The notes under the pieces were generated by a model. The model did not search any database and was not told where the DNA came from. It saw only the letters and a program-made list of their open reading frames with translations. The position numbers were made by a program, and so were the translations under genes. This document shows positions 24,334-30,385 of a stretch of DNA of 30,385 bases, one piece after another. Source of the DNA: an uncultured Collinsella sp. (GTDB lineage: Bacteria; Actinomycetota; Coriobacteriia; Coriobacteriales; Coriobacteriaceae); the NCBI GenBank assembly GCA_937982065.1, contig CALJMO010000004.1, positions 1 through 30,385 of the forward strand, read 5' to 3'. Every line of letters starts with the position of its first letter. The first letter of the stretch is position 1.

Positions 24334-25239
24334 ATGGAACCTATTACAACGGGCATGCAAGGAGCAGCCGTCGAGGACGTGCAGTCTCGTCTCCTGCAGC
24401 TCGGCTACACGATTGATGCCGCCGAAGTCACCGACAAGTACTTTGGAGCCACCACTGAGCAGGCCGTCAGCACCTTCAGGCTCGACAGCGGCCTTGCTGC
24501 CGGTCATGCCGTCGATATCCCCTGCTGGAGCGCCCTTGTAGACGCTTCGTATAAGCTGGGCGACCGCACTCTCTATCTGCGCATGCCCAATTTCCATGGC
24601 GCCGATGTGCAGGCCCTGCAGCGCGCTCTCAACGTTTTGGGCTTTGCCTGTGGCGAAGACGACGGCTACTTTGGTCCGCATACCGAGGCCGCCCTGCAGC
24701 AGTTCCAGGAAAATGTCGGCCTGTTTGCCGACGGCATGGCCTTCCAGGACACCTACGCCTACATCAACCGCCTGCACCATGTGTGGGAGGGCAAGCCCTC
24801 GGTCACCGAAGCCGAGTCCCGTATCGGTTTTGCTCGCGCCGCCAACGTGCTCGAGCGCTTCCAGATTGCCGTTATCGGCGAGGACCCCATCGCACGCAGC
24901 GTTGCGTCGCGCATGTGGAATATCGCCACGGCAACGACCGACAACAGCGGCATGATGCTCTGCGACTCCGAGGTCCCAACCGACGTTGACCTGGTGCTCG
25001 AGATCGCAAGCGATGAGCTGCCCGCAGATGCAGCGCCGCGCGCCACGATCGCCCTCGCCGAGTGCCACAACCTGGCCCAGCGCATCCGCACCGCCAATGT
25101 CGCCGCGCAGCAGAAGCCGGCTCGCATTCGCATTGAGCTCACGGGCATGACGCGCTACAACGGCACCTTCACGGCCAGCGACGCGCAGACACTCGCCGTA
25201 CGCCTGCTCGATGGCGTTTGCGATGCCCTCGCAGATTAG
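24334..25239 (+). CDS. Cytoplasmic protein with two peptidoglycan-binding domains
   Basis: A 301-residue protein with two PG_binding_1 repeats: residues 5-65 (GMQGAAVEDVQSRLLQLGY ... FGATTEQAVSTFR) and about 85-140 (GADVQALQRALNVLGFACGEDDGYFGPHTEAALQQFQ). It has no signal peptide or membrane segment. The C-terminal part (about 155-301) has alternating helix and strand features (VDLVLEIASDELP, RIRIELTGMTRYNGTFTASDAQTLAVRLL) where an amidase_3 domain would lie in actinobacterial CwlM, but no zinc-ligand motif is visible. A cytoplasmic CwlM-like regulator of peptidoglycan synthesis is one reading. The ATG at 24334 follows GAAAGGGG. It is followed by tRNA-Gln. Confidence 0.85.
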   Translation: MEPITTGMQGAAVEDVQSRLLQLGYTIDAAEVTDKYFGATTEQAVSTFRLDSGLAAGHAVDIPCWSALVDASYKLGDRTLYLRMPNFHGADVQALQRALNVLGFACGEDDGYFGPHTEAALQQFQENVGLFADGMAFQDTYAYINRLHHVWEGKPSVTEAESRIGFARAANVLERFQIAVIGEDPIARSVASRMWNIATATTDNSGMMLCDSEVPTDVDLVLEIASDELPADAAPRATIALAECHNLAQRIRTANVAAQQKPARIRIELTGMTRYNGTFTASDAQTLAVRLLDGVCDALAD

Positions 25240-25277
25240 GTAAACTAAACGAGTTGCTTTTGGGCAACGCCACACAT

Positions 25278-25352
25278 TGGGACGTAGTTCAACGGTAGAA
25301 CTCCGGTTTTTGGTGCCGGCTGTTGGGGGTTCGAATCCCTCCGTCCCAGCCA
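25278..25352 (+). tRNA. tRNA-Gln (anticodon TTG)
   Basis: A cloverleaf read by eye: acceptor TGGGACG (25278-25284) pairs with CGTCCCA (25342-25348) including the U1-A72 pair typical of tRNA-Gln; D arm GTTC/GAAC; anticodon stem CCGGT/GCCGG with loop TTTTGGT giving anticodon TTG; T arm with TTCGAAT; discriminator G, and an encoded CCA. Confidence 0.95.
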
Positions 25353-25359
25353 AAGAAAC

Positions 25360-25396
25360 AAGCCTCTCGAACGCATAGCCGATCGGGAGGCTTTTC
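25360..25396 (+). terminator. Terminator after tRNA-Gln
   Basis: AAGCCTCTCGA (25360-25370) pairs with TCGGGAGGCTT (25383-25393), with one G-U pair, followed by TTCTT. Confidence 0.85.
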
Positions 25397-25407
25397 TTGT
25401 GAGCAAG

Positions 25408-25424
25408 CGGAGGGATTCGAACCC
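25408..25424 (-). repeat. Inverted copy of the tRNA-Gln T-arm (17 bp)
   Basis: CGGAGGGATTCGAACCC is the exact reverse complement of 25327-25343 in the tRNA T-arm and acceptor start. The flanking bases do not form a tRNA, so it is a fragment: a remnant tRNA end or attachment-like site. Bases 25425-25545 after it show nothing else recognisable. Confidence 0.7.
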
Positions 25425-25545
25425 GCAAGGAATCTACCTATATAAGACAGACGCCCCAGGCCCATAACGACCAAGAGCGCCTTGCATCTAGAATTATCAG
25501 CCCTGTTCCGAAAAGCGAGCCGCATGCAACAACCAAGTAACCACA

Positions 25546-25682
25546 GGCCCCGGGAGAGTGGGGACACCGGCTTAGGTTTATCGCGAGTTCCGCACGAACA
25601 GGAGGCCACTTAATGTGGCCTCCGTCGTGAGCAGGACTGTAGAGCAGGAAACCTAAGCCGGTGTCCCCACTCTCCCGGGGCC
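25546..25682 (+). repeat. 69-nt structured repeat (family B copy 2) inside a 34-bp perfect inverted repeat
   Basis: Arms 25546-25579 and 25649-25682 are perfectly complementary over 34 bp. The enclosed 69 bases (25580-25648) are the family B element, with internal hairpin GGAGGCCAC-TTAAT-GTGGCCTCC (25601-25623) and ending GCAGGACTGTAGAGCAGG. Relative to the copy at 7755 the stem has a paired A-T to G-C change. It lies between the convergent ends of tRNA-Gln and the Toprim-like gene, 8 bases from that gene's stop. Confidence 0.92.
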
Positions 25683-25689
25683 GAACGCC

Positions 25690-27849
25690 CTAGTTGTTGA
25701 GCATGCGGTCGAAGCTTCCCGAGTCGCCATCCCGATAGTCTGCGGTCATCAGGATCTCCTGCGGAATGCGCCCGCCTTCACGTAGCACGTTGCGGAACTG
25801 CACGCGCGTAACCATGGGCAGATCCTTGATCGTCGCTGCCAGGTTCTGCGGCACGCCCTGGTTGGCAGCCGCGGGCTCGCACTCGCCGCCGGCCTTCACG
25901 CGACGCTTATGCTCGGCGAGCATGGCGCGGTACATGCCGGCATGCAGGCGAATCTCAACCACATTGGCATTGCGAGCCTGTTCGACGATGCGCGCGCCCT
26001 CGCGATCGATATCGCCTACGTAGTAGACGTAGTTAAAGCGATAGCCGATCTCGGCCAGATAATCATCCAGTGCGTGCGAGACGCTCGCCTTGCAGCCGCC
26101 GCCAAAGATTACGCCGCCCACCTTGGTACCAAAGAGCTTGGCATGTTTACGTCCGCGCAGAAGCTTGACGATTTCGTCGTAGGTATCCAGGTTCTCGACC
26201 ATAATGAACGGCTTGTCGGCGCCCAGCGTAAAGAAGCCCGTAAAGTGCACCGGACGGTTGGGGGCGACCTTGATCGCCTGCATGCTGATGCCCTTTTCGG
26301 TCATACGCCTGATCAGGCGCTCGCCATGCTTGCCGTCAAAAGCTTTTTCGTCATTGAAGATCTGGTAGGCGCGCTGGCGGCGCGAGGCAACCGGCGTATC
26401 GGCACCGCGGTTTTGCTCGACCCAAGCCTGGATGATCGCGATTTCCTCGGCAATCTTGCGATTGGACATCTCGTTGTGCTGAGCGCGCTGCGGCGTCTTT
26501 TTACCGTCCTTGCCTTCAACCCTTACAATCTGGGTCTGCTGCTCCTTAATTTTGGAGAGCGCCGTGGGCGTGGGGACAACCTTGAGCAGCTGCCTGCCCA
26601 GAACGCGGGCCAGGGCAAACGCCGAAACCTCGCCATGGGTAGTCGACTCAGTCTGCTGGGCAGCCGTATCTGCTGCGGCAAACTCGGGCTTCTTCTGAGA
26701 CTTGCGCCTAGAATCTCCCTGGGCATTGCACTCACGTTTCGAAGTAGACGTCTGCTTCTGCGAACGCTCGGGCTTGCCCTCCTTCGCCGGCTGACGCTTG
26801 GGCTGCCCCGTCGGAGCATCCACCTTCGCATCTTCGTCGCGCGGCGCTACATTCTCGGCAGCATCCTGAGCGTTAGAGCTGCGACCGCCACGATGACGAC
26901 GGCGGTGAGGCCTACTCGAAGTACCCTCCCCCGTCTGTTCAGCCGCAGGTTGCTGGCCCTGAGTCTCCGTATCGGAAGCAGTCTGCTCATCAACAGGCTT
27001 CTGTTCACGGACTTCCGGCTCGGCAGGCTCCACGGCCTTCTCGGCCCGCGCCTCCGGAACCTGATTGACCTTCTCCTGACGCTTTACAGGGTACGCGCGA
27101 CCTGCGAAGCCGCGACCGGGACGACACGAGCCTGAGGCCTTCTTGGCCGGCTTCTCGGAATCGTCCGCAACCTCGGCAGCCTCTTCGGCATCGCGCACAG
27201 CGTCCTGCTGCGCAGCCTTAAAGTGAGCACCGCGGCGACGCTTGGGCTCTTGGGCCTCCACAGGCTTTTGCTCCTTCGCGGGCTTCTGCGACTCGGCAGC
27301 AACCTCAGCCTCAACAGCCTCGGTATCAAGCTCATCCTTTTGAGCAACGGCGCGACGGAAGCGCTCCTGCTGAGCACGGCGTTGCGCATCGCGCTTGCCA
27401 CCCCCGTCAAAGCCGCCGCGACCCGCCTTGGCGGTAAAAGCGCGAACGACGTTTTCATCGAGCAGCTCGTCAGTATCGATATGCTCACGCGGGGCAACTT
27501 CTTCCGCAGCAGGCACCTCAACGGAACCCTCGACAGGCTGCTCCTGGGCATCATGAATCTCGGCATTGATGGTATAGAACGCCGGACGGCCGTTAATGCC
27601 GCTGCCCTCGATCTTGGTCACAATCTTTGCCGCGATAAGCTCGTCGCGCATCGCCTTGGTATCGCACTCCTTATCCACGGAGCGGAAGATTTGCGCCAGC
27701 GCGCTCGACTTGATCTTGAGCGCCTTGCGGCAGAGCAGGTCGTAGGCAACCAGCTTGGCCCGCTCGGCAGAAAGCGACGTTTGTCCGCTCAGACGCTCAG
27801 CCAGAGCATCGACATTTTGTTGGTTATCGGAATATACCGTCTTGGCCAC
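25690..27849 (-). CDS. Large protein with disordered linker and Toprim-like (JetD/DUF2220-like) C-terminus
   Basis: A 719-residue protein not clearly matching a named family. Residues 1-110 are helical, perhaps a winged-helix pair (FRSVDKECDTKAMRDELIAAKIVTKIEGSG). About 110-400 is low-complexity sequence rich in Glu, Lys, Arg, Gln and Ala, with a basic HRRRHRGGR patch, probably disordered. The C-terminal part is folded and has Toprim-style acid residues: Glu552 in MVENLDTYDEI, then GGCKASVSHALDDYLAEIG and YYVGDIDREGARI (Asp613, Asp615). That order recalls the JetD/DUF2220 nuclease module, which would cut or nick DNA. The GTG at 27849 is chosen because AAAGGGG lies just upstream; an ATG eight codons earlier has no site. 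No partner SMC-like genes are in the window. Confidence 0.75.
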   Translation of the reverse strand: MAKTVYSDNQQNVDALAERLSGQTSLSAERAKLVAYDLLCRKALKIKSSALAQIFRSVDKECDTKAMRDELIAAKIVTKIEGSGINGRPAFYTINAEIHDAQEQPVEGSVEVPAAEEVAPREHIDTDELLDENVVRAFTAKAGRGGFDGGGKRDAQRRAQQERFRRAVAQKDELDTEAVEAEVAAESQKPAKEQKPVEAQEPKRRRGAHFKAAQQDAVRDAEEAAEVADDSEKPAKKASGSCRPGRGFAGRAYPVKRQEKVNQVPEARAEKAVEPAEPEVREQKPVDEQTASDTETQGQQPAAEQTGEGTSSRPHRRRHRGGRSSNAQDAAENVAPRDEDAKVDAPTGQPKRQPAKEGKPERSQKQTSTSKRECNAQGDSRRKSQKKPEFAAADTAAQQTESTTHGEVSAFALARVLGRQLLKVVPTPTALSKIKEQQTQIVRVEGKDGKKTPQRAQHNEMSNRKIAEEIAIIQAWVEQNRGADTPVASRRQRAYQIFNDEKAFDGKHGERLIRRMTEKGISMQAIKVAPNRPVHFTGFFTLGADKPFIMVENLDTYDEIVKLLRGRKHAKLFGTKVGGVIFGGGCKASVSHALDDYLAEIGYRFNYVYYVGDIDREGARIVEQARNANVVEIRLHAGMYRAMLAEHKRRVKAGGECEPAAANQGVPQNLAATIKDLPMVTRVQFRNVLREGGRIPQEILMTADYRDGDSGSFDRMLNN

Positions 27850-27953
27850 GGGGCCCCTTTCATATGCACACATATACGTCTATATGGTACAACGCACGAG
27901 CCTATCCACGCAAAAACATCTGCGAGGACACCCATGCATCACCCGTTCTCGCA

Positions 27954-27994
27954 AGAAAAAAGACCGGGTCCGCATCGTTGCGGACCCGGTCTTT
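27954..27994 (-). terminator. Intrinsic terminator of cstA
   Basis: AGACCGGGTCCGCA (27961-27974) and TGCGGACCCGGTCT (27979-27992) form a perfect 14-bp stem with loop TCGT. On the minus strand it is followed by TTTTTTCTT. It lies about 40 nt after the cstA stop. Confidence 0.93.
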
Positions 27995-28033
27995 CCGAGT
28001 CATATGGATGGAACGGTTAGTCCATCAAGCTGA

Positions 28034-29923
28034 CTAGGCCTTGGCGGCCTCGGCGTCGGCAGGAGCCTCGGCGGCAGCGGCGCGGCCATACTCGGCCTTG
28101 CCCATCTCGGACCACTCGGGCTCCTCGTCGGGCATGGAACCGGCCTCCTTGCCGAAGAACTCCTTGAGGCAGTTGACGGCAACGATGAGGCCCAGGACCA
28201 TCAGCAGGACGGCGAAGACGAGCTGCAGGCCCTTGGTGGCGGCGACGGAGACGGCAGCCGTGGTAGCGGTGGCCGGGATGGTACCGAAGAAGCCGTAAGC
28301 CTGGACAGCGGTCATGCAGCCCATGGCGCTCTGGACCAGCGAGGTGAAGGTGCAGCAGAGCAGGAAGACGACGGGCACGTAGAGCATCCAACCCTTGCGG
28401 CCGGTGCACTTGCAGAACACGGCGAGGGTGATCATGGTCATGCCGCCGAGCAGCTGGTTGGAAGCACCAAAGAGCGGCCAGATGTTGGCATAGCCACCAA
28501 AGGCGAGAGCGAGACCGGGAAGCAGGGTGACGACCGTGGCGAACCAGGGGTTGCCGAGAACCTTCATGTAGCCGGCCTTGGACTCGATGGCCAGGGCGTC
28601 GTTGGTCTGGGCAAAGAACTCGGAGAACGAGGTGCGGGCGATGCGGGCGACGGCATCGAGCGAGGTCAGGGCCAGAGCGGAAACGTTCATGGTCATGAAG
28701 ACGGTTGCGAGCGTGCCGTCAACACCGAAGGCCTGCATACCGCGGGAGATGCCAGCGGCAAAGATCTGGAACGGGGTGGAAGCGACGCCGGCGTTAAGGG
28801 CGCCGGTACCGGCGGTGTTCATGTCGGAGAACATGATGCCGGCAACGATGATGGCAAGGATGCCAACGAAGGACTCGACGACCATAGCGCCGTAACCGAC
28901 CTTGACGGCGTCCTGCTCCTTCTCAACCTGCTTGGAGGAGGTACCGGAAGAAACGAGGCTGTGGAAACCGGAGAGAGCGCCGCAAGCAACGGAGACAAAC
29001 AGGACCGGGAACATCATGCCGGAGGCACCAGAGAAGCCGGTGAAGACCGGAGCGGTCATCGTAGCCTGACCGTGGACACCCAGGACAACGATGCCAAGGA
29101 CAGCGCAGGCGATCATGACGATCATCATGATGGAAGTGAGGTAGTCACGCGGGGTCTTGAGCATCTGGATGGGCATAGCGCCAGCGAAGACCAGGTAGAC
29201 CATGACGACGGCGAACCACTGGAACTTATCCAGGTAGACCGGGAACTGCATACCGACGGCGAACATGAGTACCATGAGGACCACGCCGGTGACGAACTCG
29301 GCAGCGCCGGTGAGGTTGAACTTCTTCTGGGCCCAACCAAAGGCGATAGCGACGAAGGTGAACAGGATGGAGATGGTACCAGCGCAGCCGGCGGCATAGG
29401 ACTTGGTGAAGTCGATGGCACCGGTAGCAGCACCAGAAGCGTCAACGGCCGGGGTGAACATGAACGTCTTGCAGACCATGTCGGTGAAAGCGGCGATGAC
29501 GATGATGCAGAACAGCCAGCAGAACAGCAGGAACAGGCGACGGCCGGTCTTGCCGATGTACTTCTCGATGAGCTGAGCGAGCGACTTGCCGTTGTTCTTC
29601 ATCGAAGCGTACAGGGCACCAAAGTCGTGGACGGCGCCAAAGAAGATGCCGCCGACGAGGACCCAGAGCACGACGGGCAGCCAGCCAAAGGCCATGGCGA
29701 CAATCGTACCCGTGACAGGACCGGCACCGCAGATCGAGCTGAACTGGTGCGAGAACGCGGTGAAGGCGGAGACAGGCGAGAAGCTCTTGCCGTCCTTCAT
29801 GCGCTTGGCCGGCGTGAGGGCCTCTTTGTCAACGCCCCACTTGTTGGCCAACCAGCGGCCGTAGCCCAGATAGCCGCAGGCGAGCACCGCCGCAGCCACA
29901 ACCATGAGCAAAACTCCGTTCAT
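28034..29923 (-). CDS. cstA: Carbon starvation protein A, CstA-family transporter
   Basis: A 629-residue integral membrane protein with about 16 hydrophobic segments. The family hallmark SHQFSSICGAGPVTGTI lies at residues 58-73, followed by the conserved FGAVHDFGALYASMKNNGKSLAQLIEKYIG. E. coli relatives CstA and BtsT import peptides and/or pyruvate with protons under nutrient limitation; which substrate applies here is unknown. The C-terminal tail (about 595-629) is short, hydrophilic and Glu/Ala-rich. AGGAGG lies 7 nt before the ATG, a near-perfect ribosome binding site. A terminator hairpin ends only about 30 nt before the start, so expression is probably set by read-through in a leader of about 235 nt. 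Confidence 0.96.
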   Translation of the reverse strand: MNGVLLMVVAAAVLACGYLGYGRWLANKWGVDKEALTPAKRMKDGKSFSPVSAFTAFSHQFSSICGAGPVTGTIVAMAFGWLPVVLWVLVGGIFFGAVHDFGALYASMKNNGKSLAQLIEKYIGKTGRRLFLLFCWLFCIIVIAAFTDMVCKTFMFTPAVDASGAATGAIDFTKSYAAGCAGTISILFTFVAIAFGWAQKKFNLTGAAEFVTGVVLMVLMFAVGMQFPVYLDKFQWFAVVMVYLVFAGAMPIQMLKTPRDYLTSIMMIVMIACAVLGIVVLGVHGQATMTAPVFTGFSGASGMMFPVLFVSVACGALSGFHSLVSSGTSSKQVEKEQDAVKVGYGAMVVESFVGILAIIVAGIMFSDMNTAGTGALNAGVASTPFQIFAAGISRGMQAFGVDGTLATVFMTMNVSALALTSLDAVARIARTSFSEFFAQTNDALAIESKAGYMKVLGNPWFATVVTLLPGLALAFGGYANIWPLFGASNQLLGGMTMITLAVFCKCTGRKGWMLYVPVVFLLCCTFTSLVQSAMGCMTAVQAYGFFGTIPATATTAAVSVAATKGLQLVFAVLLMVLGLIVAVNCLKEFFGKEAGSMPDEEPEWSEMGKAEYGRAAAAEAPADAEAAKA

Positions 29924-29956
29924 TACATTTCCTCCTCTAAAAAGAACTACTCAGAC

Positions 29957-29997
29957 ATAAAAAATGAGGGCCGTCGGTTGCGCTCGACGGCCCTCAT
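29957..29997 (-). terminator. Attenuator terminator in the cstA leader
   Basis: ATGAGGGCCGTCG and CGACGGCCCTCAT (arms 29964-29976 and 29985-29997) form a perfect 13-bp stem with an 8-nt loop; on the minus strand the stem runs into six T. It lies 34-74 bases before the cstA start and after its probable promoter, so it is a leader terminator and not the end of another gene. Confidence 0.85.
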
Positions 29998-30000
29998 CTT

Positions 30001-30084
30001 CATCAGCCGCCCGTTATCGTACGGGCTAGCTGTATGTGCTAACCCGCATCAGATAATTACTACGCTGATAATGTTTAGCTGATG
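30001..30084 (-). promoter_or_regulatory. Structured cstA leader segment with alternative pairings
   Basis: Reading the minus strand, GCATCAGC (30085-30078) can pair with CTGATGC (30052-30046) or with GCTGATG (30007-30001, the latter just before the terminator). Between these, GGGTTAGC/GCTAGCCC and GCCCGT/ACGGGC form two small hairpins that share GCCC and so exclude each other. Mutually exclusive helices ahead of a terminator are what attenuators and riboswitches look like. I cannot match it to a known riboswitch class. Confidence 0.5.
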
Positions 30085-30093
30085 CGTGAACAT
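30049..30093 (-). CDS. Possible cstA leader peptide, Ile/Val-rich (14 aa)
   Basis: The short frame MFTHQLNIISVVII has an AGAGGA site about 10 nt upstream. Six of its last eight residues are Ile or Val, and its stop codon lies inside the CTGATGC arm of the leader hairpin. This is the layout of a transcription-attenuation leader peptide, in which slow translation changes which helix forms before the terminator. An in-frame ATG at 30117 would make it 22 residues but lacks a binding site. It may equally be chance. Confidence 0.4.
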   Translation of the reverse strand: MFTHQLNIISVVII

Positions 30094-30117
30094 GTCTGAG
30101 AAATCCTCTTCAATCAT

Positions 30118-30146
30118 GATGTGAACGATCCGTGCGTGTTCACATC
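30118..30146. promoter_or_regulatory. Inverted repeat GATGTGAAC-N11-GTTCACATC
   Basis: Perfect 9-bp arms (30118-30126 and 30138-30146) just after the predicted start of the cstA transcript. As DNA it contains TGTGA and TCACA half-sites like those of CRP-family regulators, but with 15 bases between them instead of 6. As RNA it would be a 5' hairpin. Confidence 0.6.
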
Positions 30147-30164
30147 CCCCAGTGGTTGAAAAGG

Positions 30165-30193
30165 AGTATGAAACTTTAGTTACCTAAAGTCAA
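30165..30193 (-). promoter_or_regulatory. cstA promoter with palindrome in the spacer
   Basis: On the minus strand TTGACT (30193-30188) and CATACT (30170-30165) are separated by exactly 17 bp, the best promoter in this region. The spacer is almost filled by ACTTTAG-N4-CTAAAGT (30173-30190), a perfect 7-bp-arm palindrome that a repressor could occupy. Transcription would start near 30158. The remaining bases 30194-30333 show no other feature. Confidence 0.7.
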
Positions 30194-30333
30194 CGCAAAT
30201 ATGTAATGAATTTTCAACTTTTTTTGAATTTCTCGGTATAAAACGCCACTGACCTCGGACTTTACCCAACGACAGTTTTTGCTTGAGAGATGCCCCCGAG
30301 AGCGGCGGGAGCCGGGCGGCGCATATGAACTTT

Positions 30334-30385
30334 CCTGCTCTACAGTCCTGCGCAAGACGGAAAGCACATTAAGTGCTTTCCTTTG
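30334..30385 (-). repeat. 69-nt structured repeat, family B copy 3 (cut by window edge)
   Basis: The minus strand reads the last 52 bases of the family B element, with internal hairpin GGAAAGCAC-TTAAT-GTGCTTTCC and the end GCAGGACTGTAGAGCAGG. The hairpin loop is the same as in the other copies but several stem pairs are changed together. The adjoining sequence 30293-30333 is GC-rich and may be one arm of a flanking inverted repeat whose partner lies outside the window. Confidence 0.85.

Noticed and set aside
24226..25428. Open frame on the minus strand running through tRNA-Gln
   Set aside because: It begins in the tRNA region and then mirrors the PG-binding gene; the peptide is a typical artefact of translating a tRNA.
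30118..30146. Classical CRP site before cstA
   Set aside because: The TGTGA and TCACA halves are separated by 15 bases instead of 6, so it is recorded only as an inverted repeat.
30000..30160. T-box or other named riboswitch before cstA
   Set aside because: No T-box sequence or other class hallmark that I know is visible. I keep only the general description of an attenuator-like leader.

Overview
The window looks like chromosome of a moderately GC-rich Gram-positive gut actinobacterium. The best guess is a coriobacterium of the Collinsella type. The reasons are the phosphoketolase, abundant starch and sugar genes, Tat-type signals on exported proteins, a CstA transporter, strong GGAGG-like ribosome binding sites and the general feel of the proteins. 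This assignment is an inference from gene content; no marker RNA is present.

Layout. 1-2.4 kb: the start of an unidentified leftward gene, two overlapping GntR/UTRA regulators and a small conserved hypothetical protein. 2.4-6.5 kb: two long perfect hairpins of one family, then phosphoketolase (xfp) with a LacI-type regulator upstream and a pair of LacI-like palindromes in the xfp promoter. 6.7-10.4 kb: murB, a Tat-exported coiled-coil CHAP/NlpC-like wall hydrolase, and galE. 10.6-14.5 kb: malQ and glycogen/maltodextrin phosphorylase. 14.6-19.4 kb: an intergenic array of 80-bp inverted/tandem repeats and a leftward ABC sugar importer operon (lipoprotein, two permeases, then an ATPase). 19.6-23.1 kb: a TreR-like GntR regulator divergent from a PTS alpha-glucoside-type EIIC-EIIB protein fused to a HAD phosphatase. 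23.2-25.4 kb: a polyprenyl diphosphate synthase, a cytoplasmic peptidoglycan-binding-domain protein and tRNA-Gln. 25.5-30.4 kb: a repeat element within a long inverted repeat, a large disordered protein with a Toprim-like C-terminus, and cstA with an elaborate leader (promoter-spacer palindrome, short Ile/Val-rich ORF, terminator just before the gene).

How it works together. Much of the window is alpha-glucan and alpha-glucoside handling: import by ABC and by PTS, rearrangement by MalQ, phosphorolysis by GlgP, galactose entry by GalE and carbon flow through phosphoketolase. A shared palindrome close to TTGTTTAAACAA lies before malQ, before the ABC binding-protein gene (two sites), before the TreR-like regulator and before the PTS fusion, which suggests one local regulon. 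The PTS-phosphatase fusion suggests import by phosphorylation followed at once by dephosphorylation, giving free disaccharide for MalQ/GlgP.

The most notable non-coding structure is two families of hairpin repeats with conserved centres and variable but perfectly paired arms (two copies of one, three of the other, the last cut by the window end), plus the 80-bp repeat array and the cstA leader. All functions are read from sequence by eye; no database search or folding program was run.
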